From Flaccisagitta enflata (taxonomy: Eukaryota; Chaetognatha; Sagittoidea; Aphragmophora), in assembly GCA_965153355.1 (NCBI GenBank), contig OZ231127.1, positions 98,456,001 through 98,520,000 on the forward strand: a stretch of DNA of 64,000 nt. Direction: 5' to 3'. Position 1 is the first letter of the stretch. Each line of letters opens with the position of its first letter. Positions 21,858 to 33,515 of the stretch are shown in pieces. The position numbers and the translations under genes were made by a program. The notes beneath the pieces were generated by a model. It saw nothing but the letters and a program-made list of their open reading frames with translations, made no database searches and was not told the DNA's origin.

Positions 21858-23754
21858 GTCCACTGACAAACATACCTTCACCATGAAAACAGACAAAAGA
21901 AAACTTCTTTCCCCCTGGCTATCATCTCATGCTCAAAGGGTAGGTTTTTTAGTCACAGATAATAGCATTTTTAACGGGAAACTCTGTTTCTTGCTATATT
22001 TGTTTGCTCGCACCACTCACTTGCTCCGCTGCGCTCTGCTAGCTTCACTCGCTTGCTGCATTAACAGGCTTAATCACTCACTTTGCTCATGGTCCATTCC
22101 AAATTTTTGCAGGACAGTCAGATATGGTGCGGTTTTATGCTATTTATCTGCTACCTAGACCCCGACTAAAGCCCCCGTCAACTTATATTCACAATTTCAA
22201 GCGCAACTGATAAGAACGTGACCAAATATCCCATGTTGGTATGCCCTACCATTCAAATTTAGACTGAAAATGATACTAAAACCGTGGATTTTTTCTGTAA
22301 CAAATGTGTAACACTTACTATTTCTTGCTAAATTGTACACTAAAGGATGTTTTTATAGGCACACAAGACTATTTTTTAGCTGATCATGTCCTAAAAAAAA
22401 ATCCTAAAAAAAAATCCTAAAAAAAAAAACTTCAAAAATGCGACGTGGCGAGGAAACACGATCTCTCTTCGACCTTCGCGGCTTTCCAAGAAAAATCGTC
22501 AAAAAACTGCTTTAACAATAATGTAATCAGCTGGAAATACACCCAAAATTCCATCTATTTGTTCTCCACCCTACTGTAAATTTTCATCTCAATCAGTCAA
22601 CGGGAAGGGTCAAAACTTTGTAAGAAACTACAGTTGAACCCCGCTCTAACGGACCCGCCACCAACGGAATTCCGCCTATAACAGACACAAATTCATGATC
22701 CCTTTAAGTTTATTTCTTTCATTTCCTTTGTTGGCAATAACAGAAGTCCACCTATAACAGAAGAAAACTGATGGTCCCCTGAAATCCGTTAGAGCGGGGT
22801 TCAACTGTATCATCATTAATGGGCTTGATTTTATTTCATCATCAAAAATAATCGCTATCATGGTCTCACTTTCTCATCGCCTCATATTTGTTTGGAATCT
22901 AAAGTCCAGGTTGAATAAGTTCTCCAACCTCGGTCTTTATGTGTAACAACTACAGCTAAGAATTTCTGTTATAAAACCGTCTACTCCTTTGTGGCTAGAA
23001 AAACTACTTCACAGAACCAAAGACTGAATCATACTGAACAAAATTGTCATCTTTACGTGAACTTAAGATAGATTGTCACAGAGTTTGAAGTTACTGAGCA
23101 CTGGGGCAGTTGGCACAAGCGCCACTCTTTGAGATAAAGAGCTATCTAGAACAGTCTCGGTTTCATCCTGCTCTGACAATCTAATAAAGCTCAAGACATG
23201 GAGAAAATACAGCGTGATATTGAGCAACTGGAAAAAGAGTCAAAAGGAACAAATGAATGGAAAACCGCACAGGAAAATCTACTCATTTGAGTCAATGAAA
23301 CTGACGGGGTTGTGCCTAAATTGAGATGATACAAAAAACCGCTGTGAAATAGGCAAAAAATAGTACTATTTGTAATTATTTAATTATTCATTCGGCAATC
23401 ATGTATCGACATATATTCCTTGTTAATTTTGTTTTTTGGGTCATTAGCTTCGCCCATGTCAACCATCATGAAATTCCGACGTCTCAATCATTCGATTTGC
23501 AGGCGGCGTTTCGCTTTGGTAATTTACAAGGTTTCAACGTTTCGACGCTTTTTATCTGTCCCGTGTCCGTCCATACACTTATTTCTATATGCACAATTGA
23601 TATCCGACCCTAAAAAGTTATGGAAACTGTTGATTGGGGAAACGAAGCATCATGGCATTAACTAAATCTATTCTCGAGGCTGTTGGTATGTTCATTTACA
23701 ATGTTTCATGAGGGAAAAAGAAAAAGAGGCATCGTAATTTACAAGGTCTCAACG
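21858..23754. repeat. Segmental tandem duplication, unit 2 (1,896 bp)
   Basis: Copy of 19962-21857. Noted differences include CACTAACTTT/CACTCACTTT, CCCTGACT/CCCCGACT and CTTTGACC/CTTCGACC. The right boundary is where CTCAACG continues as TTTCAACGCTCGGG (23755) instead of restarting. The small frames are preserved in both copies but have no domain, so conservation reflects recency, not selection. Confidence 0.95.
22631..22807. mobile_element. Pogo/Tigger-like MITE, second copy by duplication
   Basis: Identical structure to 20735-20911, displaced by 1,896 bases. It was copied with the segment rather than transposed independently. Confidence 0.85.
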
Positions 23755-24470
23755 TTTCAACGCTCGGGAGCGAACTTCGTGATCATGAGATGTATCCACT
23801 AAAACTGCGATAAAAGTTTAAGTTCTTGTCCAATTTAGTTAAAATTTTAAATGGAAACCCTCTACGAGTCCCTCTGTATAATAGTAGTCGATTAATGGGG
23901 TTTTGATGGGTGTTTTGGGCTTAACTGGCCAAAATAAGGCCAAAATTAGCCTGAAAGTAAAAAAAAATAGGAATACCTTGGGCTATCTTTATCCGAATAA
24001 GTTGAAACTTGGTGTGGAGTCTCACAATGGTAAAACTCCATACATATATAGAATTCGTAGAGAATTGAGTATCGTAGACCTGCCCAACTGGCCAAAAACT
24101 GGCCAAAAATGCCGATTTGAATACTTCTACATAAAATCAGCGCTAGCAGATAATTGAGGGGCTGCTAAACAAATCAAAACTAGTTTTCCAACCCGTTGAA
24201 TATCATGTTTGATGGTAACATAAAGAAATCAGGGTGAAAAATACCTTGAAAAATGAGACTTCTGAGGGTCTGACCATCAGTTTGAATTCGGAATGGACCT
24301 CATTCCCTCATGAGATGGTTGAAATTCATATGTTCACGATGACAAGGATGTTCACAATGACTGCAAACATAGCGTAGCCCAGAAGTATGCCTTAAGAGTC
24401 TGCTGGCCAAATCCCAGAAAAAAATTCCCTGGGATCGATTGTCAAAACACCCCTTTCTGTTTATTGGTCA
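23755..24470. other. Unassigned DNA
   Basis: No gene supported. An 84-codon frame at 23903-24157 shows repeated NWPKTGQK/GQNKAK-like words but no known domain. Confidence 0.4.
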
Positions 24471-24604
24471 GTCATGTTTTACTCTTTTTCATAATATTGC
24501 GGTTTGCTGCCTCGCTGCTCCTGCCCAATTGCTCTACTGTGACTCAAAACATGGTCCACGCCCACCCACACGCGACTGGGTCAACTGTATATCCAGCCTT
24601 GTTT
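24471..24604 (+). mobile_element. Helentron-like 3' fragment
   Basis: CGCTGCTCCTGCCCAATTGC, ACATGGTCCACGCCCACCC, ACACGCGACTGGGTCAAC, then TGTATATCCAGCCTTGTT at 24604: the family 3' half without the 5' hairpin or tetramer core. Confidence 0.65.
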
Positions 24605-24650
24605 TCTAAATAGTTTATTATAGATCATGGTTGGGGAAAAAAAAGAATGA

Positions 24651-24957
24651 GGGCCTGTTTCTAGTCGGAGACAAATGCATTTTCAATGAGCCACTTGGTC
24701 GCTCGCTATGTTTGTTCGCTCAAACTGCTCAATCTGCTCACTCGCTCCACTATGCTATGCTTGCTTCATTCCCTCGCTATGCTCACTTGATCCGGTCATA
24801 TCACTCACTCCCTTGTGAGACAGTTGAAATTCTTGAATATGCGTTTTTTTTTTCTGAAAGAGAAGTCAAGAGACACGTTTACTGCCATTAGCAGAAAACG
24901 CTGTAAACGCATTCAATGGGAACAAAAACGTTTTTCATCTTCACTAGAAACACGCCC
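24651..24957. mobile_element. GGGCGTGTTTCTAG TIR-family MITE
   Basis: Ends GGGCCTGTTTCTAGTC (24651) and ACTAGAAACACGCCC (24957). Interior order matches the copies at 11806 and 48916 in the opposite orientation (CCACTTGGTCGCTCGCTATG, TGAGACAGTTGAAATTCTTG, GGGAACAAAAACG). Slightly longer because of an insertion near 24850-24900. Confidence 0.8.
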
Positions 24958-25004
24958 TTAGCCTAAATGCCTCGGCTGATGACCATTCACAGAAAAGTAA
25001 AAGA

Positions 25005-25382
25005 GTTTCATCTTTTCTATTTAGTGTTTCATCTTTTCTATTTGGAGTTTAATCTTTTCTTTCTAGAGTTTCATCTTCTCGATTTAGAGTTTCATCTTTT
25101 CTATTTTGAGTTTCATCTTTTCTAATTAGAGTTTCATCTTTTCTATTAAGAGTTTCATCTTTTCTTTTTAGAGATTCATCTTTTCTTTTTAGAGTTTCAT
25201 CTTTTCTATTTAGAGTTTAATCATTTCTATTTAGAGTTTAATCTTTTCTTTCTAGAGTTTCATCTTTCCTACTTTCCTCTTTTCTATTTAGAGTTTCATC
25301 TTTTCTTTTTAGAGTTTCATCTTTTCCATTTAGAGTTTCATCGTTTCATCTTTTCTATTTAGAGTTTCATCTTTTCTATTGT
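25005..25382. repeat. Tandem repeat of GAGTTTCATCTTTTCTATTTA
   Basis: About 18 copies of a ~21-bp unit with small variants (TTTTTA, TTTCTA). One disordered stretch lies around 25260-25290. Non-coding. Confidence 0.9.
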
Positions 25383-25401
25383 GATGCGCCCTCGCATCTC
25401 T

Positions 25402-27541
25402 ACAGTCTATGGACAAAATGAGGAGAGTAGATTTTGCTGATCACCGGTATGATGCTAAGGACTGAAAGAATTAACGGAAGAACAATTACTACCTGTAGTA
25501 ATTGTTCAAAATGTAGGCTTGTCGGGAAAAAAGTTGAAGTCAGTCTTCAACTTTTTGACATATTTGAGAGAAACATGGTTTTCATTTTCTTATGAGAAAG
25601 TTGGGAATCTCCACCGACCGAATGGGGCCTCCAATGAAATTGATAGGGTAAGTAAATTTGATAATTTTCTTTCATTTGGCGCAAAGCAGAATGCTCTTCG
25701 ACATATATTTTTTCGCGTAATGATTTTTTAAAGATTTATTTATGAAAATTGCAAATTGATTTTTTTCAATTTTTTATGATTTTGAGTAGGATCAAAAAAG
25801 GAATGTATTTATGTTTGTTTGAGCATGCAAATACAAGAAAACATGTTTATGAGCATAGCTGCTCATCTCTAAGGGTGTTTTGGAGGATTCTAGCTCATTT
25901 AGCTCATTTAGCTCATTTTAAATGTGATAAATGAATATACATTTTGACACATGTTTAAACTAGTCATCCAAGGATCGCACATGGTCAGCGGTACCCGATA
26001 CCCTGCTGAGTGATCCAGTGAAGAAGTGGAGTGAGAGCAGAGCAGCGGCCCCAAAGGGCCGATGTCCTGTAGAACACGGGGGGGAATTTCCAGACATCCT
26101 AAAGGGGCATATTTCAGGGCTCTAGATGACTGATTTAGGCCACTGAAGGCATATTTGAAGGCTGGAGGGCATAATTAAGGCTTAGAGAGTAGATTTGGAG
26201 GGGAAATTTGAGCCACAGGGCTGATTTTAAGCTTGGAGGGCTAATTGAAGGTCTGGGGCAGATTTGAGGTCTGGGAGGCAGATTTAGGGCATGGGAGGGG
26301 GCTGATTTGAAACCAAGAGGGTTGATTTTAGGCCTTGATGGTCAACGGGGGGGGGGACGGAAGGACGGAAGGACGGAAGGACGGAAGGACGGAAGGACGG
26401 AAGGACAAAATTCCCCCCTGTGTTCTACAGGACATCGGCCCTTTGGGGCCGCTGCCCAAAAAGCAGATACAAAAAAGCATATCAGTGAGCATAACTGCTC
26501 ATCTGTGAAGGTGTTTTTAAGCATTTTAGCCCAGTTAGCTCATTTTGCTCAGTTTTTTTTTCTCTAATTTTTAATGGGATAAATAAATGTTTTGATGGGA
26601 GCATGTAAATACAAGAAAGCATGTCAGTGAGCATAGCTGATTGTCTGGTTGAGTGATTTTGAGCATTTTAGCTCATCTAGCTCATTTGGCTCAGTCCTAT
26701 TTTTCTCTGATTTTCAGTGCAATCAATACATACAATTGCTATTGATTTAATCTAATATAAAAAAAGATTTGCAGTGACTAAAGACAAAAGCTTGGTGAAA
26801 AATGACCAATGCTTACGACTTTTTTCCTCACGGCGACAGCCGCCATTACTGGTAATTACCTCATAGAAAATGACTGAGGACTGAAACGATTACTACTATA
26901 CGAATTTAAAAAAAAGACACACCTTTTCATTTGCTGATAAAACTGACTTAAAAAGTATTAAAAAAATTTTACAGAGAAAGTGATTTTAAAGATTTTCAAA
27001 TTATCATTCTAGACCAATCCCAGATCTGTATCTTCGACGGTTTAGGAGCTAGAGCTCTCTAAAGTAAGACACTATGTTGCTGAATTGCATCTTTTTCAAA
27101 GGGACTGCAAAAACAAATTTGGCAATATTTTTACTCAAACTAATGCCATTTCCAAACAAAAAATGATAGAGACACCAGATTGGCGCCAAATGAAAGAGTT
27201 TTTCAAGGGCTTCAAAATGGTCTAAGATTTTAGTTATTTATTTTGATTTTCAAAGGCGCAATCAACCATTCAAAAGTGCGTCTTTTTTTTTAATTCATAT
27301 AGTACATGTAGTAATCGTTCTTGCAATAGTTTGTTTCAGTCCTAAATAATTTTTTTCGAGGTAATTACAAACCTTTATTTTGAACAATTACTACCGGTAG
27401 TAATCGTTCTTCCGTTAATTCTTTCAGTCTTTAGTAAATTTCTATGAGGTAATTACAAACCTACATTTTAAAATCAACTACGCCTAAGCATCATAACGGT
27501 GATCAGCAAAATCTACTCTCCTCGTTTTGTCCATAGACTGT
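25402..27541. mobile_element. Long-TIR DNA element (~2.1 kb), no transposase seen
   Basis: The left terminus ACAGTCTATGGACAAAATGA (25402) and the right terminus ending GTCCATAGACTGT (27541) are inverted. Pairing runs inward through GAGAGTAGATTTTGCTGATC and, with a gap, through CTGAAAGAATTAACGGAAGA and ACAATTACTAC. No transposase frame. It carries the foldback element at 25971-26457 and may itself lie inside an old GATGCG-subtype copy (GATGCGCCCTCGCATCTCTA at 25383-25402). Confidence 0.65.
25971..26457 (+). mobile_element. GGGCAGCGGCCCC foldback element with full leader
   Basis: Leader TAGTCATCCAAGGATCGCAC, then ATGGTCAGCGGTACCCGATACC (25971-26002), left TIR AGCAGCGGCCCCAAAGGGCCG (26039), right TIR ending CGGCCCTTTGGGGCCGCTGCCC (26457). 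Inner ends GATGTCCTGTAGAACACGGG and CCCTGTGTTCTACAGGACATC pair. The interior is a degenerate repeat plus seven GGAAGGAC units (26355-26405). Confidence 0.85.
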
Positions 27542-28333
27542 TTACAATAGGCTGTGTCCATTGGTTGGATGGTTGGTTGGTCAGTCTGTCGGGTGATGCA
27601 TTTATGAAAAGCATCAGAATCTTGCAGTTTTTCATCAGGAAATTTGTATCAACTCAGTAAAAGTAGCATACATTGAATAATTCATTTATTAAATCATTCA
27701 TTCATTTATAAATGACAATCATTAAAAAAGAATTCATTCATAAAAAAAATTCATTCAAAGAGGACGCATTGTTGACCTACTCGGCCTTGTTTTTTTTTTC
27801 ATTCTTGTAGAATTGCCAGACACGCTTCTTCAGTGCTTTAACATCATTCAGCAAGAAGATTTCTTTTGATGCTTCATGGATCAATGCAGAATATGGTAAT
27901 TTAATCAATATTGACCGTCGCCGGTTGATATTGAGGGGTGATATTGAAAGTTGTCCCGTAGTTCTCTCTCCCATTATCCCGACCATGACTCGGTCTTCAA
28001 CGAGCGATCAGTCTTCTCAATCACTTGACTCTACCACTCTTACCAATTAAAAAGATCCACTTCTGAAAGGCTAGTTAGGACTTTAATTTCTTCCAAAAAA
28101 ACCTGTTGAAATTCTCGACTGTTGGAAAGCCTTTTTAAAAAAACTTAACTTTGTTGTCAATATGGTATTTCTATCTTTTTGGCTCTAACTTTGTCGAAAG
28201 CAAAATAAGTCTTCACCTTGGAAGACTCTAGCTTTTAAAACCCGTTTGAGATCCAGACCTGGGATTGGTCAAGTTCAAATAAAAAGTTTTGAAAATCTCT
28301 AAGAATGTGTCAGTTGAAAAAGAATTCATTCAT
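27542..28333. other. Unassigned DNA
   Basis: (ATTC)n-like patch near 27670-27760. A 69-codon minus-strand frame at 27777-27986 has no recognised domain and no splice context I can support. A GTTGGTTGGATGG-type tetramer patch at ~27555-27595 is probably Helentron-like debris. Confidence 0.4.
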
Positions 28334-28515
28334 TTTTTAGTCGCGTGCTATGCAAATCAACACCCTTCTTTGTTGGTCCGTCTGTTGGTTGGTTGGTCCG
28401 TCCATCCGTCCAACACACTTTACCTTTTTTTTTTGTGACCTAATGATCAAGTGACCTCATATATGGCCCCTTCCCAACCGCACACGACTGGGGTAGCTGT
28501 GTATCCTGCCTTGTT
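28334..28515 (+). mobile_element. Helentron-like element
   Basis: TTTTTAGTCGCGTGCTATGC, GTCCGTCTGTTGGTTGGTTGG, CACTTTACCTTTTTTTT, CCCAACCGCACACGACTGGGG, end GCTGTGTATCCTGCCTTGTT. Complete, short. Confidence 0.8.
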
Positions 28516-28619
28516 GTACCTGTAATGTCAATGAAAAAAAAGGTACATCTTTTTTTTTATACTTGTGGTAGTCCAAGCCCCCTGACAAGAGAAATTCCAA
28601 TTGATATCGGGGCAAAAAG

Positions 28620-29160
28620 TTGATTGGCCGGGTCTTACTCTCCTTTATTTTTTTCTCTCTTTTTCTCATTTTTCCTTTATTTTCTTTGTCTCTCTCTTTT
28701 TCTCATTTTCCTGTATTTTCTTTGTCTATATCTCTGTCTCATGGAGAGGAGTCTTTTTGTGTCAGCTAAGATTTCATTTATTCGAGTTGAGATTCCACTA
28801 TTTTTGATGTCGATGGATGAGTATTTAAATAGGGCCTTATAAGTACCTATGTAAGCGGCTTTTGGGCGTAAGAAAAATAACTACTTTGAAACGGGTAAAA
28901 ATTACCGTTAAGAATAAGCCCCCAGGCTAAGAAGGTTGGGTTGAAGAAATAAGAAAAAAAAAAAAAAGAAAATGAATGGAAAAGAATATATGAGAGCAGA
29001 ATTAAGAAAGAAACAAAAAAGAAGAAAAAGGAAAAAAAAAAACACGTGAGGGTGATGACAGGTTGATGAGGAAAATGAGAAAAAGAGAGAGATAGAGACA
29101 GAAACAGAAAAAATAAAGGAAAATGAGAAAAAGAGAGAGACAAAGAGGATAAAGACAACA
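28620..29160. repeat. Large inverted region of pyrimidine/purine tracts
   Basis: 28645-28740 (TCTTTTTCTCATTTTCC, TTTATTTTCTTTGTCTC) and 29055-29150 (GGAAAATGAGAAAAAGAGAG) are inverted arms around ~300 bases of unassigned DNA. The motif resembles the purine-rich middle of the 110-bp satellite and the block at 36400-36475. Confidence 0.6.
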
Positions 29161-29658
29161 AGTCATCCAAGGATTGCACATGGTCAGCGGTACCCGATGC
29201 CCTGCTTGGAGTGATCAGCTGAAGAAGTAGGGTGAGAGCAGGGCAGCGGCCCTAAAGGGCCGATGTCCTGTAGGACACAGGGGTGAATTTCCAAACGTCC
29301 TGAGAATGCTTTTGGGCTTTGGGGCTATTCTCCATGTTATTCAATGACAACATTGCATTTTTATCAATATTTTTGTCAATTTTCCATGCTATCGGATCTG
29401 AATTCTGCATTTATTTCATAATTCTATCAATTTTCCATGTTATTTAGTAGGGATTTCACATATTTTTAACTTCTGGTAAATTTCCCATGTTATTCAATGG
29501 GAATCTCGCATTTTTGCATTTTTTTGTCAATTTTCCATGTCATTCAATGGAATTTGAGGCTCAGAAGCTTTAGCGGGGGGGGGGACGGATGTACGGACGG
29601 ACGTCTGGAAATTCATCCCTGTGTCCTACAGGACATCGGCCCTTTGGGGCCGCTGCCC
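29161..29658 (+). mobile_element. GGGCAGCGGCCCC foldback element with full leader
   Basis: Leader AGTCATCCAAGGATTGCACATGG, TCAGCGGTACCCGATGCCCTGC, then left TIR GGGCAGCGGCCCTAAAGGGCCG and right TIR ending TTTGGGGCCGCTGCCC (29658). Inner arms AATTTCCAAACGTCC and GGACGTCTGGAAATT pair. The interior is a loose ~55-bp repeat ending TTTCCATGTTATTCAATG. Sister copy of 25971-26457. Confidence 0.85.
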
Positions 29659-30002
29659 GAAAAGGGAAAACACGTGAGGTTGATGCTCGATGATGAGGAA
29701 ATGAATTTAATGTTTAAAGAAGCAACGGACTGGTTGCACTTGATAACACTCCTTTACGAGCTTGAGTTTTTTGTCACGTGCTATGCGACACTGAAGACCG
29801 GGGGATGCGGTATGCCGGTATCAACCGTTTTTGAAAATGCCAATCGGACATATGACCATGAAACCATCATTTACAGTCATGCCACCCCTACCTTTAAACA
29901 GTAAGCTATAGGAGTTTGCTCTTCCTCTTCCTTCTCCCTATTCATCACAATATAAATAAGGGGTGCGGCACATCAGCAAATGATCTGTTCTGACCACTTT
30001 TT
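29659..30002. other. Unassigned DNA
   Basis: A frame from 29497 to 29904 starts inside the foldback element and has no domain. No gene called. Confidence 0.4.
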
Positions 30003-30240
30003 GGGCAGCAGCCCCGAAGGAGACAAAGTTCTGTCCGTTTGTCCATTCCTCCCCCCCCCATGGCCTCTCAGGCCCAAAACCTACTCTCTCAGGCCCAAAA
30101 TTTATCCTCTCAGTCCTGAAATCTGCCCTCTCAGATCTAAAATCTGCCCTTTCAAGCCCAATATCCGCCCTCTCAAGCCTGAAATCTACCTCAAAGGGGA
30201 CAAAGTCCTGGAGAATATAGGGGGGCTTTTGGGCAGCGGC
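30003..30240. mobile_element. GGGCAGCGGCCCC-family element, irregular
   Basis: Begins GGGCAGCAGCCCCGAAGGAG then ACAAAGTTCTG. It has a CTCTCAGGCCCAAAATCTGCC repeat interior and ends with GGGGACAAAGTCCTGGAG and a direct, not inverted, GGGCAGCGGCC at 30230. The outer end looks rearranged. Confidence 0.55.
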
Positions 30241-30286
30241 CTCTCTCTGTCACTCTTCTCTCTGTCTCTGTCTCACTCTGTCTCTG

Positions 30287-30370
<84 letters not shown>
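30238..30370. repeat. (CT)n microsatellite with CTGT interruptions
   Basis: CTCTGTCT blocks followed by a pure CT run. Frames through it (SLSL, RERE) are artefacts. Confidence 0.9.
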
Positions 30371-30371
<1 letters not shown>

Positions 30372-30470
30372 AGAAAGAGAAAAATGAAAAGATAAGGAAG
30401 AAACAAGAGAAAACTTAAGCAAATGAGGGTAAATGAAACGCCGAAATGCTGGGTGCAATTGTCAATCGGT

Positions 30471-30728
30471 GGGTGTGTTGCTACTGATGACAAGAATCTC
30501 AATTGTTCCGGCGAAACGCAATTACAGCATGAAGACATTTCTACTAATTTTATCCATCTAACAACGGAGTTAGCGAAGTGAGTGAGCGAGCCCATGAAGA
30601 AAGTGTAGCGAAGCAGAGCGCTGTGTAGCAAGTGAGTGGAGTGAACAAACAAAGTGCGAGTGAACAAACATAGCGAGCGACAGGGTGGCCCTTTCAAAAC
30701 GCGATTGTCTGCAACTACAAACACGCCC
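30471..30728. mobile_element. GGGCGTGTTTCTAG TIR-family MITE, diverged
   Basis: Ends GGGTGTGTTGCTACTGATG (30471) and GCAACTACAAACACGCCC (30728). Interior GGCGAAACGCAATTACAGC, AGTGAGTGAGCGAGCCCATG and ATAGCGAGCGACAGGGTGG match the family order. Confidence 0.75.
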
Positions 30729-30857
30729 AGTGATGAAATTTGGAACCCACAATGAGCGTGTCTCCAGTTATGATCCCAGACGTGATATTACCCATTAGAC
30801 GTGTTTGCAGCGTGAACAATTATTCAATTAGTCTTTCAGAGACATCATATGTATGGT

Positions 30858-30994
30858 GAAGCAAAAAAACATCAGTTTTGGGTTCACATACATGTATTGG
30901 TGGAAAGTAGTTTAAATTTTCGAGCAATTTGGCTTACATATAATTCATAGCTCTATACATTTATGTGAACTCAAAACTGATGTTTTTTTGCTTC
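30858..30994. repeat. Hairpin MITE-like inverted repeat
   Basis: Arms of ~33 bases: GAAGCAAAAAAACATCAGTT at 30858 and AACTGATGTTTTTTTGCTTC ending 30994, continuing inward through GTTCACATA/TATGTGAAC. AATTATTCAATTAGT lies just outside both ends (30817-30831 and 31001-31015), a possible duplicated flank. Confidence 0.75.
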
Positions 30995-31017
30995 ATGAAT
31001 AATTATTCAATTAGTTT

Positions 31018-31262
31018 CAATTGTCCCATAAGATAGTAAGCAAAGGGAGTAAAGTGCGTAAAGCGAGTAAAGCGAGCAAAGCAAAGCAGAGTGCTAATGA
31101 GCAGAGTGAGCAGAGTGAGCGGAGCTAGCGAGCAAAGCAAAGAAGCAAAGCGAAGCGCTGTGGGGCGACTGAGTAAAGTTTTTGGTGCATATGTCAAGAG
31201 CAACCAAGTTACCTTCTTCAGCTCTTTTTCAAAAAGCGATTGTCAGGAATAGAAACAGCCCC
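31018..31262. mobile_element. Decayed GGGCGTGTTTCTAG-family relative
   Basis: CAATTGTCCCATAAGATAG, GAGTAAAGCGAGCAAAGCAAAG, AACCAAGTTACC, AAAGCGATTGTCAGGAATAG, AAACAGCCCC in family order. The left TIR is not recognisable. Confidence 0.55.
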
Positions 31263-31402
31263 TAAAACTCGCGGGTACTCGGGCATGATAAACAGATGTA
31301 ACAGAGGAGACTCAAATGGCCCAACCGACCCATCACATGACAACACGCAGCAGAGAGGCGTCTCAAGGAGGCTCATCTGATCAGTCACTTTGACTGATCA
31401 GC

Positions 31403-31426
31403 CTCTCTCTCTCTCTCTCTCTCTCA

Positions 31427-31465
<39 letters not shown>

Positions 31466-31466
31466 C
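31403..31466. repeat. (CT)n microsatellite
   Basis: CT run with single CA/TT interruptions. Confidence 0.9.
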
Positions 31467-31795
31467 ATCTCATATCATTTTTGTCCACTTTTTCTGTTAT
31501 CCATTTCTATATCTCTTTCTCCTTTTGGCCATGATTAAGAGTAGTTGGAATACACTCGAAAATTCGGTTTTCAACGTTTCATTTGTCTTCTTTTCTCACG
31601 TTCCACGACGAGTCATGAAAAACCAAACATGATTGATAGATCCAGTTTGTCACTTCCCTCAGAGTTCCTCCTCAGAGTCATTTTCTAGCCATTTCCCCCT
31701 TGATTTGAAACGTTGCCAGTCGGTTGATTAAGTAATACGGGTTACAACACAAGCGTTTGCCCGCGTGGGCAGGAGCCTACGAACCCCACCCACCT

Positions 31796-32029
<234 letters not shown>

Positions 32030-32034
32030 AACAT

Positions 32035-32456
32035 CCACCCGGCAAGAAATTACAGATATCATTATGAAAAAAAAGAACAAAAAGTCAACCCCTGATATAC
32101 CTAATGAGATGCTAAAACGCACAGGTGATCCTATGGTAGAATTTTTATATCCATTATTTAAAACTTCATTCGAAAAAGAAGAAGTGCCCTCAATTTGGAA
32201 CAGCGGGTTAATGACTTGTCTCTTTAAGGGAAAAGGTGACAACGAAGATTTGAGTAACTATCGAGGCATTACTACATCATCATCCATAGGAACCATACTA
32301 GAATCAATGATTGACAACCGCATTGAACATGTTGTAAAACTCTCACAAGCTCAAGGAGGTGGCAAAAAAGGCTCCTCATGCTGTGACCATCTCTTTATAC
32401 TCAGAGCTATCATCGACATCAGTATTTCAGAAAAACGTAGCACATTTATAACCTTT
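32035..32456 (+). pseudogene. LINE reverse transcriptase, copy 1, segment A
   Basis: N-terminal part of a non-LTR retrotransposon reverse transcriptase. Visible conserved blocks are KSTPDIPNEMLK, PSIWNSGLMTCLFKGKGD, LSNYRGITTSSSIGTILES and LSQAQGGGKKGSSCCDHLF, matching RT blocks 0-2 of LINE proteins. The upstream part (endonuclease, ORF1) is missing, the sequence beginning at the (CA)n tract. The frame is open to the codons for KRSTFITF, where a Helentron-like element interrupts it. The next RT block resumes at 33901. The family has two further copies in this window (44800-46280 minus and 48715-49670 plus). Clade not assigned. Confidence 0.85.
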
Positions 32457-33484
32457 TTAGTCGCGTGCACGCGACTCTACACCTTGCCGTGTCGGTCGGT
32501 AGGTCGGTCGGTAGGTCGGTAGGTCACTTTTTTAAAATTATGACTTTTTACGATTTTTTTGGGTATTTTAAGGTACTCTAGGGTATTTCTGGGTACCTTA
32601 GGGTACTTAAGGGTACTTTTGGGTACTTAAGTTATTTTAGGTACATAAGGTATTTTAAGGTACTTTCAGATATTTTTGGGTACTTTTGGGTATTTTTGAG
32701 TATTTTGAGTATGTATGGGTATTTTTAGGTGTTTTTGGGTGTTTTTGGGTATTTTTGGGTATTTTGGGGTATTTTTGGGTATCATTGGGTATTTTTGGGT
32801 ATTTTGATTATTTTGGGTATTTTGTCAACTTTTTATTGGACACTCGTTATTGGTTCAGAATGTAACTTTTTTTGGGACAGACGTTATGTAGTATATAGGT
32901 ACGTATGTAAGTATGTAAGTAAGTATGTAAGTATGTAAGTATGTAAGTATGTAAGTATGTAAGTATGTAAGTACGTACGTATGTAGGTAAGTGTGTAAGT
33001 GTGTAGGTAAGTATGTAAGTAAGTATGTAAGTATGTAAGTAGGTAAGTATGTAAGTATGTGAGTATGTATGTAAGTATGTAAGTAAGTATGTTAGTAAGT
33101 ATGTAGGTATGTATGTATGTATGTATGTAAGTATGTAAGTATGTAAGTATGTAAGTATGTAAGTATGTAAGTATGTAAGTATGTAAGTATGTAAGTATGT
33201 AAGTACGTAAGTATGTAAGTATGTGAGTATGTAGGAAAGTAAGTATGTAAGTATGTAAGTATGTATGTGTAAGTAGGTAAGTGTGTATGTATGTATGTGA
33301 GTAGTATGTATGTAAGTAAGTATGTGGGCAAGTATGTATGTATGTAAGTAAGTATGTAGGTAAGTATATGTAAGTATGTATGTAGGTAAGTATGTAAGTA
33401 TGTATATGTATGTATGTATGTAAGTATGTAAGTATGTATGTATGTATGTATGTATGTATGTATGTATGTATGTATGTATGTATG

Positions 33485-33515
<31 letters not shown>

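Noticed and set aside
27777-27986. 69-codon minus-strand frame as possible exon
   Set aside because: No family recognised and no convincing splice sites tied to a neighbour.
29497-29904. 135-codon frame
   Set aside because: Starts within a foldback transposon and has no domain.
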